A DNA stretch of 64,000 nt from Roseburia sp. 1XD42-34 (GCF_009917385.1 NZ_QWLJ01000001.1:186001-250000), one strand, 5' to 3'; shown: positions 27,800 through 37,547, counted from the stretch's first letter. Numbers and translations: made by a program. Notes: a model not told the origin generated them from the sequence alone.

Positions 27800-28354
27800 T
27801 TAAGCTGAATAAATTTTAAACATCGAGGTTTCTTGATCGATAGACTTTGCGATTTCAAATGCTTCTTGCTGGTTTTTTTTATTATTTATTATCTCATACA
27901 TAAATCTGATGATGAACATTAAGTTAGCGTTACCATCTATATCATCATCAGGACCTAGATAAGAGTGACATCCACTTTTAAGGAAGGCTTTTGCCAATGA
28001 TTCACTTCCTAACGTACAACCTGCTGCAATAATTTTTATACCTTCCAGTTTTGCAAATTGCAGTACGTCTGTAGCACAAAAAAACTCCCCTTTTGGCTCA
28101 TTAGGTTCATAGATTTCCTCAGCTAATTCGTTGATATAAAATCTGCCTTCATCACCATGGAAATTTAATATTAAATAGTCCATTTTATCTTCGCGATCTT
28201 CACCAGATAGTATATTTACAAGATCATTTGGTCTTCCTATCCAATGCATAGTAACTCTCACCCCAAAGGATTCAAGTGTGGATCGTAATGCATAGGATTC
28301 CATAGCGCAATCAGGTCCGACAGCTAAACTTACATATAATTCAGGTTTACTCAT
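27800..28354 (-). CDS. Small caspase/CHAT-like putative cysteine peptidase
   Basis: 184 residues, no signal peptide or membrane segment. I do not recognise a named family, but two segments recall the CHAT/caspase-fold catalytic dyad: a hydrophobic strand ending in His (DYLILNFHGDEG, near residue 80-90) and a second ending in Cys (IIAAGCTLGSESLAKAFL, near residue 125-145), followed by SGCHSYLGP and a helix IRFMYEIINN. That order and the (A)xxCxxGxExLxxAFLxxG pattern are typical of CHAT-like domains. No partner (TPR, gasdermin, STAND ATPase) is adjacent. Start ATG 28354 has a weak GAGGTATAG site upstream. Substrate unknown; the catalytic assignment is inference. Confidence 0.6.
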   Translation of the reverse strand: MSKPELYVSLAVGPDCAMESYALRSTLESFGVRVTMHWIGRPNDLVNILSGEDREDKMDYLILNFHGDEGRFYINELAEEIYEPNEPKGEFFCATDVLQFAKLEGIKIIAAGCTLGSESLAKAFLKSGCHSYLGPDDDIDGNANLMFIIRFMYEIINNKKNQQEAFEIAKSIDQETSMFKIYSA

Positions 28355-28975
28355 TTCTATACCTCATTTCTATACCTACGTTATAAATTTTCATTTATTA
28401 TATATCTTTATAGTTTAGAAGTCAGCTTTTAAGTGCCTTTGACTTTAAAAAAATAATTGCTTGCTACTTGATAGATCTATTAACACAATCTTGCAGGCTT
28501 GTGGTTAAATAAGAAACATCTTCATTAAACAATGGGTACCTACATTTAAAGCCAAAATTTTCATGAAGACATTGTTCTAAACTTCCATAAGGGTAACCTT
28601 TTATGCTCTCTATAGGAGTAGTATGTTTTCCACTTGTCGTGATAAGTTATTCACTATGTAACGGTTCGCAACACAATATCAGTTTGTTAATCTAAGTACA
28701 ACGCATCATAGGTCTTTCCCTTTAGGAATTGGATAATTGAACTGTAATAAAGTCTAAGCAAGAGATAGCGGAACTTCACACCTTGAAATTATACCGGCTG
28801 TGGTATTAATAAACCACGTGAATATATGGAAACTATAACTGATGGGAGGATCATTTTTGGTGAATTAAGATTTTCCAAAAGTCGTTTTTCTACCCCATTC
28901 TTTACATTCATGAAATAATTGCGATATATTGTTGGTAATTAAAAAATGGTAGATTCGTAAAGGAGTGAAGTATCG
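28355..28975. other. 620-base non-coding gap
   Basis: No supported gene on either strand. It should contain promoters of the minus-strand CHAT-like gene and the plus-strand yhdT-panF pair. I saw no copy of the repeat families. Confidence 0.45.
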
Positions 28976-29239
28976 ATGAAAAAGCAAGATGTAAAAATTG
29001 CCAATCGGGAAGCGTGGATAGGCCTAGGTTTAGTTGTGTTTAATTTTGTATGGTGGTTTGCTTTCGCTTACGGATTAGGAAATAAACAGCCTGATGATTA
29101 TACATATATTTTGGGGTTGCCGGCATGGTTTTTTTATAGTTGTGTGCTTGGATTTATCGTTATGGCAATTCTTGTTACGATCGTTGTGAAAAAGTTTTTC
29201 GTAGCTATTTCATTTGATGAGGAGAAGGACGCAGAATGA
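28976..29239 (+). CDS. yhdT: YhdT-like small membrane protein of the PanF pair (DUF997)
   Basis: 87 residues with two membrane helices (about 15-38 and 50-75). The pattern NREAWIGLGLVVFNFVWWFAFAYGLG and GLPAWFFYSCVLGFI is that of the YhdT family, which is encoded immediately before panF in many bacteria. The stop overlaps the panF start (ATGA), giving tight translational coupling. Probably an accessory subunit of the pantothenate carrier; direct function not established. GGAGTG precedes ATG 28976. Confidence 0.88.
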   Translation: MKKQDVKIANREAWIGLGLVVFNFVWWFAFAYGLGNKQPDDYTYILGLPAWFFYSCVLGFIVMAILVTIVVKKFFVAISFDEEKDAE

Positions 29240-30675
29240 ATTGGGAATCACTCGTACCATTAATTGTAATTTTAATCGTTATTTTTGGAGTGGGGGTTTG
29301 GGCAGGAGGATATTTAAAGGCATCGACAAATTTTGCTCAGGATTATTTTTTAGGCGGAAGAAGCCTTGGTGGATTTGTGCTTGCGATGACAATGACAGCC
29401 ACGTACGGAAGTGCAAGCAGTTTTATAGGTGGTCCTGGAACAGCATATAATGAAGGACTCGGCTGGGTGCTACTTGCTATGTCACAAGTCGCTACAGGCT
29501 ACTTCGTGTTAATGATTTTAGGGAAAAAATTTGCTGTTATAACGAGAAAGTATAAAGCACTGACAATGGTCGATTTTCTAAAAGAACGTTACCAGTCCAA
29601 ATGGGTGGTTATTTTTTCAGCAGTTAGTATTATTGTTTTTTTATTTTCCGCGATGGCTGCTCAATGGATTGGTGGAGCGAGATTAATTGAATCATTGATG
29701 GGAATTAATTATACAAGTGCATTGTTCATTTTTGCTGTAGCTGTGTTAATCTATGTTACAGTTGGCGGTTTTCGAGCTGTTGCTCTTACAGATGCGATTC
29801 AAGGTAGTATCATGTTTGGTGGTACACTTATTCTGCTTATTGCGGTCATTATAGCAGGCGGAGGGGTACCAGCAATTATAGCTGATTTAAGTGCTGAAAA
29901 CCCGAATTTGATTACCCCTTATGGTTCAGAAGGGCAATTAACACCTGCTTACGTTTCCTCTTTTTGGATCCTTGTTGGAGTCGGGGTTGTTGCTTTACCG
30001 CAAATAGCGGTACGAGCGATGTCTTATAAAAATTCTCAATCAATGCACCGTGCCATTATCATTGGAACAATTGTCGTTGGATTCATTATGCTGAATATGC
30101 ATTTAATCGGTGTATTTGCAAGACCAATTTTACCTGGTATTGAAGTCGGGGATAAGGTGATGCCTTTAATCGCCTTAGAGGTAATGCCAAATTGGTTGGC
30201 GGGAATGGTGCTGGCAGCGCCTATGGCGGCCATTATGTCGACAGTAGATTCGTTATTATTGTTAGTTAGTTCAACAATAGTTAAGGATGTTTACTTAAAT
30301 TACGTAAAACCAGACGCTTCACAACAGATAATTAAACGAATTAGCATTGGTATTACTGCATTGCTTGGTGTGATTATATTTTTGATGGCTTTAAACCCGC
30401 CTGATTTGATCATTTGGTTAAATCTGTTTGCCTTTGGTGGATTAGAGGCGGCATTTATCTGGCCAATCGTATTGGGATTATATTGGGAAAAAGGGAATAA
30501 ATACGGTGCACTTGCTTCCATGATTGCTGGAGTCGGGCTATATATTTTATCAGATACCTTTTTTCCACAGCCGTTTGGTATCCATTCTGTCGTCATGCCT
30601 GTTGTCATTTCATTTTTCGTTTATGTTGTAGTAAGCCTACTTACACAAAAGCAGGTAGCAAAATTAAACGTATAA
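29236..30675 (+). CDS. panF: Sodium/pantothenate symporter
   Basis: 479 residues, sodium:solute symporter fold with about 12-13 helices. Typical features: FFLGGRSLGGFVLAMTMTATYGSASSFIGGPG near residue 35-65, GWVLLAMSQV, and APMAAIMSTVDSLLLLVSS (sodium-site Ser/Thr region) near residue 330. Together with the upstream YhdT-like gene the assignment to PanF, which imports pantothenate for CoA synthesis, is firm. The final codons abut an inverted copy of repeat B, whose edge overlaps the stop codon region. Confidence 0.92.
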   Translation: MNWESLVPLIVILIVIFGVGVWAGGYLKASTNFAQDYFLGGRSLGGFVLAMTMTATYGSASSFIGGPGTAYNEGLGWVLLAMSQVATGYFVLMILGKKFAVITRKYKALTMVDFLKERYQSKWVVIFSAVSIIVFLFSAMAAQWIGGARLIESLMGINYTSALFIFAVAVLIYVTVGGFRAVALTDAIQGSIMFGGTLILLIAVIIAGGGVPAIIADLSAENPNLITPYGSEGQLTPAYVSSFWILVGVGVVALPQIAVRAMSYKNSQSMHRAIIIGTIVVGFIMLNMHLIGVFARPILPGIEVGDKVMPLIALEVMPNWLAGMVLAAPMAAIMSTVDSLLLLVSSTIVKDVYLNYVKPDASQQIIKRISIGITALLGVIIFLMALNPPDLIIWLNLFAFGGLEAAFIWPIVLGLYWEKGNKYGALASMIAGVGLYILSDTFFPQPFGIHSVVMPVVISFFVYVVVSLLTQKQVAKLNV

Positions 30676-30842
30676 AAGTGAATCTTCAATCAGTGGAGGG
30701 TTTATTTATCTCCCACTGATTGAATTAGAGCTTTCTTGAAAAAGGTGGTTGACACTTACCGGATCAACGAATAGGGGATTTAGGTATCGTTAACCCTGCA
30801 ATGCATCTAATCTGGTTCCCGAAGTGGGGTCGTACTGCACAC
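30672..30842 (-). repeat. Intergenic repeat family B, copy 3 (inverted)
   Basis: Minus-strand reading ends with a stem-loop CAATCAGTGGGAG...CCTCCACTGATTG then AAGATTCACTTTT. The upstream half keeps CCCACTTCGGGAACCAG. The following 280 bases (30843-31121) hold no gene; they contain a segment with TGCAGGGATTCACTGATG and CCGCAGGAGTCGACAAGT that looks like another degraded repeat. Confidence 0.75.
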
Positions 30843-31121
30843 CTGAGTTTTGGAATAGTTATGTTGGTGAAAGCTTAGGCAGATTTCATACTGCGTGTCT
30901 TTACAATGTCTAATTGCAAAAGTTTTCCCTATATAGGAATGATGGATATTGCATATAACCCGCTCTGGAAACATAATTCGTGCACTTTAGGGCGGCTGCA
31001 AATTTTCTAGTGCTAATGTACTGCAGGGATTCACTGATGTTTTCCCTCCCGCAGGAGTCGACAAGTATTTCTTGAGCATTACTCGCCTTTGGAGTTAATA
31101 GCATCATTTGTTCCAAAGATC

Positions 31122-31372
31122 AGAAAGTATAAACTTATGTGCTAGGGGATAACGAAATAACGGAATAGCCACGTCAGGCGCATGAGCTCAGCAACGATGC
31201 GACTTCACAAAAACGCCTTGGATAAGGCTTCATCGATTTTCCGCTAAGAGGAAGGCCGACTAAAAACGGCTTGCCACTCAGACGTCGGCATCCCCCAGTT
31301 TTAGTGGCATGATTCCTTATAGTTGCTTCGTTCCAGTCGCCACGTTGCTAAATGGGCGCCCTGCATCTTTGT
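31122..31372 (+). repeat. Intergenic repeat family A, copy 5
   Basis: About 251 bp, usual orientation, between two convergent genes. Begins AGAAAGTATAAAC, includes GGGATAACGAAATAACGGAATAGCCACGTC, GCAACGATGCGACTTCAC, AAGAGGAAGGCCGACTAA, GACGTCGGCAT and CCACGTTGCTAAATGGGCG. The central hairpin is replaced by CCCCAGTTTTAGTGG, as in copy 1, so two subtypes exist. Confidence 0.86.
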
Positions 31373-31399
31373 GCCAAATTCTTCTGCGTGGAATTAGGT

Positions 31400-33385
31400 T
31401 CAGGTTTTTATTTTTTCGGCAAATTGGTAAAAGGCATCTAATGCTGTAGCGTTGTGTAATGAGCCTTTGTTAACAATTTGCTCCATCGGTTTCCCTTGTA
31501 ATATTTTCTTCACTGGAATTTCCAGTTTCTTACCGTTTAACGTTCTTGGCAAATCTGGAACTTCGTAAATGCCAGTAGGAACGTGGCGAGGAGAGCAGTG
31601 TGCTCGAATATGCTGGTTAATCTGTTGTTTTAAATCGTCTGTTAACTGCCAACCGTCCTTCATCACAACAAACAATGGAACAAAGGAATCACTATCTGGT
31701 TGCGGAATATCGACAATTAAGCTGTCCGCAATTTCGGGGATGCGGTCCACAGCTCGATAAATTTCGCTTGTGCCAATGCGCACACCACCTCGGTTAATCG
31801 TTGCATCTGACCGTCCGTAAATGACGCATGTTTTTCGTTTGGTTATTTTTAAGTAATCCCCATGCCTCCATATACCCGGGAAAACATCAAAATAGCTTTC
31901 CTTTAAACGGGTGTCGTCCGGGTCATTCCAAAAATAGATCGGCATAGATGGGAACGGTTCAGTTAATACAAGTTCACCAACCTCTTCTATTACCGGCTCC
32001 CCATTGTCACTAAAAGATTCGATTTTAGCTCCTAAGCCGCGACATTGCAATTCTCCAGCATAAACTGGCAAAGTTGGGACTCCTAAAATAAATGCAGTAC
32101 ATACATCTGTTCCTCCACTGGCAGAAGCGATCCATAAATCCTTTTTTACATTTTCATAACACCATAAAAAACCTTCTGGTGGAAGCGGAGATCCAGTTGA
32201 GCTGATATTTTTCAACTGCCTCAAGTCATAATTCGCATACGGCTTTATATTGTCCTTCATGCAGGAAGTAATGTAACTCGCACTTGTTCCGAATACGGTC
32301 ATTTTCGTTTCTTCTGCTAACTGCCACAATCTATCTTTAGAAGGATAAGCAGGATTTCCGTCATACAATATGATGGTACTTCCTGTTAGTAGGCCTCCAA
32401 TAAGGAAATTCCACATCATCCATCCCGTTGTTGTAAACCAGAAGAAACGATCATCTTCTCCGAGATCGACATGAAACGTCAGTGCTTTTAAATGTTCCAA
32501 CAAGATACCGCCTTGACTCTGAACAATAGGTTTTGGTTTTCCTGTTGTTCCAGAGGAGAAGAGTACCCATAGAGGATCGTTAAAAGCGACATACGTAAAG
32601 CTTAGTGGGCGAACGGGAGCTTCTTTCATTGCCGCTTCCCAATGAATAACATGCTGTAAAGAATTGAAAGTTGCTTGTTTTTCTAAATACGAAATCGTAA
32701 TGGTTGCTTCTAATGTTGGTAAACTGGATTGAATCTCGGCAGCTACATCAGTTCGGTCAAAAGCTTTTCCGCCGTATAAATAGCCATCAATGGTAAAAAA
32801 TAATTTTGGTTCGATTTGCTGAAAGCGGTCAATGACACTTTGTGTACCGAAATCAGGAGAAGCACTGGACCAGATTGCCCCAACACTTGCAGTAGCTAGA
32901 AACGCAACGACTGCCTCATAAATATTCGGCAAATAAGCAACAATGCGGTCTCCCTTCTGAATGCCTAGACGTTTTAATACTTGTTGCATAGCCGCTGTAT
33001 CTTGATAGAGCTGCCTCCATGATACTGCCTTTATTTTTCTGTTTTCCGATGTGTGAATGATCGCGGATTGGTCGGAAGTCGCACGGTTTCGAAAGATATG
33101 TTCCGTATAGTTTACCGTTGCTTCTGGAAACCATTTTGCCCCTGGCATTTGGTGGGAGGACAAAATAGTTTGATAGCCTTCTTCTGTCTGAAGATCAAAA
33201 TAATCCCAAATACTAGCCCAAAATGCCTCTATTTCATGAACCGACCAATCCCATAAAGCATGATAATCTTGGAAATGCATGTTTTTATGTTCACTTAGCC
33301 ACTTGATATAACTGTTAATTTTAGCGGTTGTTTTTCTTTCTTCACTTGGCTCCCAAAGCAATGTCCCTTCCTTTACTTGCTTCAT
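31400..33385 (-). CDS. Acetoacetyl-CoA synthetase (acetoacetate-CoA ligase)
   Basis: 661 residues, AMP-forming acyl-CoA synthetase. The N-terminal ACAS_N region (MHFQDYHALWDWSVHEIEAFWASIWDYF) and the long form with AIWSSASPDFGTQSVIDRFQQIEPK are characteristic of acetoacetate-CoA ligases. The AMP-binding motif is LFSSGTTGKPKPIVQS; A5/A8 motifs appear as YFWNDPDD and YGRSDATINRGGVRIGTSEIY; the Lys of the C-terminal domain is in LNGKKLEIPVKK. ATG 33385 has AAGGAGGGG upstream, and the longer reading frame to 33424 is not needed. Activates acetoacetate, linking ketone-body or PHB breakdown to CoA esters. No operon partners visible. Confidence 0.92.
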   Translation of the reverse strand: MKQVKEGTLLWEPSEERKTTAKINSYIKWLSEHKNMHFQDYHALWDWSVHEIEAFWASIWDYFDLQTEEGYQTILSSHQMPGAKWFPEATVNYTEHIFRNRATSDQSAIIHTSENRKIKAVSWRQLYQDTAAMQQVLKRLGIQKGDRIVAYLPNIYEAVVAFLATASVGAIWSSASPDFGTQSVIDRFQQIEPKLFFTIDGYLYGGKAFDRTDVAAEIQSSLPTLEATITISYLEKQATFNSLQHVIHWEAAMKEAPVRPLSFTYVAFNDPLWVLFSSGTTGKPKPIVQSQGGILLEHLKALTFHVDLGEDDRFFWFTTTGWMMWNFLIGGLLTGSTIILYDGNPAYPSKDRLWQLAEETKMTVFGTSASYITSCMKDNIKPYANYDLRQLKNISSTGSPLPPEGFLWCYENVKKDLWIASASGGTDVCTAFILGVPTLPVYAGELQCRGLGAKIESFSDNGEPVIEEVGELVLTEPFPSMPIYFWNDPDDTRLKESYFDVFPGIWRHGDYLKITKRKTCVIYGRSDATINRGGVRIGTSEIYRAVDRIPEIADSLIVDIPQPDSDSFVPLFVVMKDGWQLTDDLKQQINQHIRAHCSPRHVPTGIYEVPDLPRTLNGKKLEIPVKKILQGKPMEQIVNKGSLHNATALDAFYQFAEKIKT

Positions 33386-33644
33386 TTTGCCCCTCCTTAT
33401 TATCAGATGATTCCTTCTTTTCATTATATGGAAACGATTTCTTTATGTAAAGGATAGCTACTGTAAATGAATAAGTCTCCGCCAAATCGTATTTCATTTG
33501 TTGGAGACTTATTTTGGGCTTTGTACGGTGGAGCTTCTACTTCCTCAGAAAAATGCATGAATTTTATCATGATTCTTTTTACGTTCTGCTAAGTTATTAT
33601 TTTGTAGCACACAAGTTGCGGCAGGCTAGTAGGATAACTAGATG

Positions 33645-34169
33645 TTATTCGTTTGCTAATACATCACAAAAGGCTTTCATATAAGCTGGCAGATCAGGCG
33701 GTCTGCGGCTTGAAATAAGATGTCCATCAACTACGACTGGGGCGTCTATCCAAGTTGCCCCAGCATTTGTCATATCATCTTTTATTCCTGGTGTACTGGT
33801 AACTTTTTTACCTGTTAAAATTTTAGCGGAGATTAATACCCAACCCGCATGGCAAATTTGTCCGATCGGTTTTCTATGTTCATTCATTTTCTGAACGAGT
33901 TGAATGACTTCGGCATAACGACGAAGCTTATCCGGAGCCCAACCACCTGGAACTAAAATAGCATCGTATTCAGTAGCATTCACTTCAGAAAACGCGTAAT
34001 CAGATGTTGCTGGTACGCCATACTTGCCTTGATACGTTTTCTTAGCTTTATCCCCTACCAAATGAACTGTAGCACCATCTTCTTGCAGACGAAGGACAGG
34101 GTACCAAAGTTCCAAGTCTTCAAATTCATTCTCTATAAGTGCAATCACCTTTTTATCCTTTAATGGCAT
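33645..34169 (-). CDS. PfpI/DJ-1 family protein (general stress protein, putative deglycase)
   Basis: 174 residues from ATG 34169 (PLKDKKVIALIENEFEDLELWYP), which has GGAGGG 5 nt upstream. The DJ-1/PfpI fold is recognised by DLELWYPVLRLQEDGA, the nucleophile-elbow Glu (ENEFED), and the Cys in IGQICHAGWVLIS with the following His. Members such as Bacillus YfkM and YraA are stress-induced and act on glycated or damaged proteins; older annotation calls them proteases. Monocistronic, divergent from the BCCT gene. Confidence 0.88.
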   Translation of the reverse strand: MPLKDKKVIALIENEFEDLELWYPVLRLQEDGATVHLVGDKAKKTYQGKYGVPATSDYAFSEVNATEYDAILVPGGWAPDKLRRYAEVIQLVQKMNEHRKPIGQICHAGWVLISAKILTGKKVTSTPGIKDDMTNAGATWIDAPVVVDGHLISSRRPPDLPAYMKAFCDVLANE

Positions 34170-34209
34170 TGTATCCCTCCATGTTTTCGTATAATACGAT
34201 TGTATCAAA

Positions 34210-34551
34210 TTGTTTCTTTCATAGGGAAGATAGAAGCACCACGAATAAATTCAAAACGAGGAAAATTGCTACAGTCATCACTAGGATCTTTCCAGATTGC
34301 CAGTTTACATGCTTGTTCTGCTCTTTTCAGTAGCAGATAAAGGGAAGTCCTACTAAGAGTTGGATAGTAATAACTAGTTTATTAACTGCGGGGTACCTTT
34401 TGTTGGAGCTGAGTTTAATAGAAATTATCCCCTAACTAAAATCTTTATAATTATACGACCACGGATAATTGTTGTTTCAATCGACGTTAAATGGGGTATA
34501 AACTAAGCTAGTGAAAGTTATAAGCTCGTAAATAGTTGAAGAGGTGAGTGA
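34210..34551. other. Divergent promoter region between PfpI gene and BCCT gene
   Basis: About 340 bases with no gene. A possible sigma-B or osmotic promoter would be expected for these two genes, but I could not identify one with confidence. Confidence 0.4.
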
Positions 34552-36039
34552 ATGAAAGGCGTCACGAGTGTGTTTTGGTATTCTTTAGTAGTATGCATTG
34601 GAGTAGTAGCTTGGGGGTCAATAGCTCCGGTTGGTCTTGAAAACTTCACCGCAAATGCAACGGTCTCCATCTCTGATTATTTTGGCTGGTACTATTTATT
34701 GGCTGTTATGGTCATATTAGTTTTTTGCATTTATCTCATTTTTTCTCGGTATGGGAATATTAAGCTTGGGAATGACAAAGATGGCCCTGAATTTAGCTTA
34801 CTATCTTGGTTCGCCATGTTGTTTAGTGCTGGAATGGGGATTGGTCTTGTGTTTTGGACAACTGCAGAGCCTATCTCCCATGCGTTTAAAAGTACTCCTA
34901 GTGCAGCACCGGGGTCAGATGAAGCGATTAGAGAAAGTTTAAAGTACACATTTTTCCATTGGGGAATTCATGCGTGGGCTGTATATGGCATTGTTGCTCT
35001 AGTATTAGCTTACTTTAAGTTTCACAGGGATCAACCAGGTCTTATCAGTGCAACCTTAATACCGATTTTTGGAGAAAAAAGCATGCATGGCTGGTTTGGT
35101 AAATTGATTGATGTGTTATCTGTTTTTGCTACAGTAATTGGTGTTGCTGCAACATTAGGGTTTGGTTCGGCACAAATTAACGGAGGGATGGCATTTTTAT
35201 TTGATATTCCGGACACTTTTTGGATGCAATTAATCATTATAGGAGTAGCAACCGTATTGTTTATTGCTTCCTCATGGTCAGGAATTGGAAGAGGAATAAA
35301 GTACTTAAGTAATGCAAATATGGGAATAGCGGTTATATTATTATTAATGTTATTTTTTGCTGGTCCCACGCTTGACATTTTGAATATGTTTACACATACA
35401 TTAGGAAGTTATGTGTCTGACTTTTTTGATATGAGTTTGCGCTTGGCACCTCATGATGAAAACAAACGAGAATGGATTGATAACTGGACGATTTTTTACT
35501 GGGCTTGGTGGATTTCATGGGCTCCATTTGTCGGCATTTTTATTGCCCGAATTTCTAAAGGAAGAACAGTAAAAGAATTTATGATAGGTGTATTAGCAGT
35601 ACCGTCCATTATTTGTTTCATATTTTTTGCAGTTTTTGGGGTTTCGGCATTAAACTTAGAACAAAATGGAATTGCAAAGATTTCCGAGTTCTCCCTTGAA
35701 ACGTCTACTTTTGGGGTGTTAGCAGAATACCCACTAGGTTTTGTAATGTCGATCATTACGCTTTTTGTGGTGGCGATATTCTTTATTACTTCTGCTGATT
35801 CGGCCACCTTTGTGTTAGGGATGTTAAGCACCAATGGGACGTTGAATCCGCATCATTCGGTGAAAGTTATGTGGGGTGTGATGCAGGCAGCTTTGGCAAC
35901 GATTATTGTTTATTTTGGCGGTACACAAGGATTGCAAAATATGCTTATTATTGCAGCATTACCTTTTTCTATTGTTATATTATTAATGGCTGCTTCCTTT
36001 TACAAAGCAGTTCGTACGGAACGTAGAGCGGGAAAATAA
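34552..36039 (+). CDS. BCCT-family glycine betaine/choline/carnitine transporter
   Basis: 495 residues with 12 helices. The BCCT hallmark SAGMGIGLVFWTTAEP is near residue 100, and the aromatic substrate cage helix TIFYWAWWISWAPFVGIFIARISKGRT near residue 320 carries the Trp-rich motif. It takes up quaternary-ammonium osmolytes with sodium or protons. The C-terminal tail is short, so osmosensing of the BetP type is uncertain. ATG 34552 follows GAGGTGAG. Specific substrate undetermined. Confidence 0.93.
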   Translation: MKGVTSVFWYSLVVCIGVVAWGSIAPVGLENFTANATVSISDYFGWYYLLAVMVILVFCIYLIFSRYGNIKLGNDKDGPEFSLLSWFAMLFSAGMGIGLVFWTTAEPISHAFKSTPSAAPGSDEAIRESLKYTFFHWGIHAWAVYGIVALVLAYFKFHRDQPGLISATLIPIFGEKSMHGWFGKLIDVLSVFATVIGVAATLGFGSAQINGGMAFLFDIPDTFWMQLIIIGVATVLFIASSWSGIGRGIKYLSNANMGIAVILLLMLFFAGPTLDILNMFTHTLGSYVSDFFDMSLRLAPHDENKREWIDNWTIFYWAWWISWAPFVGIFIARISKGRTVKEFMIGVLAVPSIICFIFFAVFGVSALNLEQNGIAKISEFSLETSTFGVLAEYPLGFVMSIITLFVVAIFFITSADSATFVLGMLSTNGTLNPHHSVKVMWGVMQAALATIIVYFGGTQGLQNMLIIAALPFSIVILLMAASFYKAVRTERRAGK

Positions 36040-36280
36040 CATAGTGTCAGGACGTGGGTGAAACTTAACTACACCAACGGTACAAAAAAACGACGACCAT
36101 TTGGACACACTGTAGTGTAGAGAAAACGATGAAGGTTTCTGCGCGAACAGCACGAGCTGAAGATAGCGCAGGCTTTTGTCTTTCGAGAAAGCTAAGGATG
36201 CTTGCGGAAAGTGAAGTATTTTGAGATAAAAAAATTGAGCTTGAGTGATACAAATAGTCGGGACAACCCATTTATTCCTT
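36040..36280. other. Intergenic region after the BCCT gene
   Basis: About 240 bases with no supported gene, contiguous with repeat B copy 5. CACTACAGTGTG-like half-palindromes (around 36108-36118) are present, with no obvious terminator. Confidence 0.4.
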
Positions 36281-36455
36281 ATGTAAGGTGCTAAGACTCC
36301 TACTTCAAAATCTTAATTAGTTACAAAAGGTCTAATTGGGAGAAAACGGCACCTAAATGCCTGATTCGTTTAAGGACCTGTAGGACATACCCTGCTGGTA
36401 CTAACATGCAGTAGGAGATAGAAGAAAACTCCTACTGCATGAAGTTTCACTTTAT
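36281..36455 (+). repeat. Intergenic repeat family B, copy 5
   Basis: Starts ATGTAAGGTGCTAAG, contains GGTACTAACATGCAG, and ends with stem TGCAGTAGGAG...CTCCTACTGCA followed by GAAGTTTCACTTTAT. The arms of this terminal stem differ from those of other copies yet still pair, suggesting conserved structure. Confidence 0.82.
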
Positions 36456-36536
36456 CATTGTTTGGCTTTTGTTTTATCGTATTTGCTTATGTCCAAATCT
36501 CTTTCTAAACGCTGAAATGCACACGAATGTGGATCA

Positions 36537-36989
36537 TTAATCAAACCAATTTTTTATTCTAGAGAAGAAAGATGCATCCGCTGTTTCTGTTTCTTGTTTA
36601 TCATCAGACTGTTCTGGTTCTTCTTTAATAAATATTTCTTCTTTATCAATTGCATGGTCATACGTTAAAACTGCTCCAATGTCCGTATCTCCTGCTTCCT
36701 CATTGGTAATAGTGGAATGTGGGATATTGTATTTATCCGCAATTTTTTTCTCTTCTTTTAAGAAGCGGTAGGAAACATGCCCGTTAATAATTAATCTAGC
36801 CTCAGGATGCTCTTTCATCGCTTCTTCAAGTTGCTCTAATCCCTTATTGGACATCACTTGACCCTTGGTAAGTGCTAGGACAATTCGTTCACGTAGTGTA
36901 CCTAAAAATTGTTTTCGTTCATGATCTTTAGGAAGTTTTGTTCCATACATTCCTTCTGTGAGATAATCGTCGACATTTTTCTTGCTCAT
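36537..36989 (-). CDS. yueI: YueI family protein (DUF1694)
   Basis: 150 residues, soluble, widely conserved in Bacillaceae and of unknown function. The characteristic start DDYLTEGMYGTKLPKDHERKQFLGTLRERI, the central VMSNKGLEQLEEAM and ARLIINGHVSYRFLKEEKKIADKYNIPHS are visible. An acidic Glu/Asp-rich tail (residues 115-140) ends in a short hydrophobic FFSRIKNWF. The alpha/beta alternation recalls an adenylate-binding fold, but no activity is known. Monocistronic; AGGAAT-type site precedes ATG 36989. Confidence 0.9.
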   Translation of the reverse strand: MSKKNVDDYLTEGMYGTKLPKDHERKQFLGTLRERIVLALTKGQVMSNKGLEQLEEAMKEHPEARLIINGHVSYRFLKEEKKIADKYNIPHSTITNEEAGDTDIGAVLTYDHAIDKEEIFIKEEPEQSDDKQETETADASFFSRIKNWFD

Positions 36990-37182
36990 GATTTGTATTC
37001 CTCACTTTATGTTATGATAATTCTATTGTACAAAGGCATGGCTTTATAAGCAATTAAAGTGGGTATGTAGGCGCATTCATTCGTCGATTGGTAGGCGTAA
37101 ATGTCTATGTGTACATGTTCGCCTTTTCAAAATATAGTTTAAATGAAATTATCTGAATGTTTTTTATCAGTCCTATAAAGCA

Positions 37183-37470
37183 AATAAAGTGAACCCCTTT
37201 GTCAACGAGGGTGCTCCCAGGGGGGAAAAAGCTACAATTTAGGAAATTGAATTTTTGCGTTTCACTAAATTGGCTTCCTACGCTCTTGAAAAAGAATACT
37301 TTTTTAAGAAGCGATGCATTGCTTTTAAAAGCTTCCCTTGTCCTGTCGTAACACCTTGCTGCGTTCAATTTCCTATTCACTTAGAGGGTGATAAGTGTAC
37401 CGTGATTGCCCCACTTAGATTCTTTGATGGCTCACACGACATTGAAGTGGGGATGTTAAGGCACCCTTAA
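37183..37470 (-). repeat. Probable divergent repeat family B copy 6 (inverted)
   Basis: On the minus strand it begins TAAGGGTGCCTTAACATCCCCACTTCAATG and ends GGGGTTCACTTTAT, resembling the two family B edges. The interior differs and contains a second CCCCACTTAGATTC, so it may be a rearranged or compound copy. The surrounding 36990-37547 contains no supported gene. Confidence 0.5.
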
Positions 37471-37547
37471 CTTACTGAAAACTGCTAGGAGTCGAAGTTT
37501 GATAACACATTTAACGAAATTTACCTGTTTTAATACTTGTTCCATAA

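Noticed and set aside
1333..31372. CRISPR array or tRNA-like interpretation of the family A repeats
   Set aside because: Units are long, far apart and lack spacers; no tRNA fold found.
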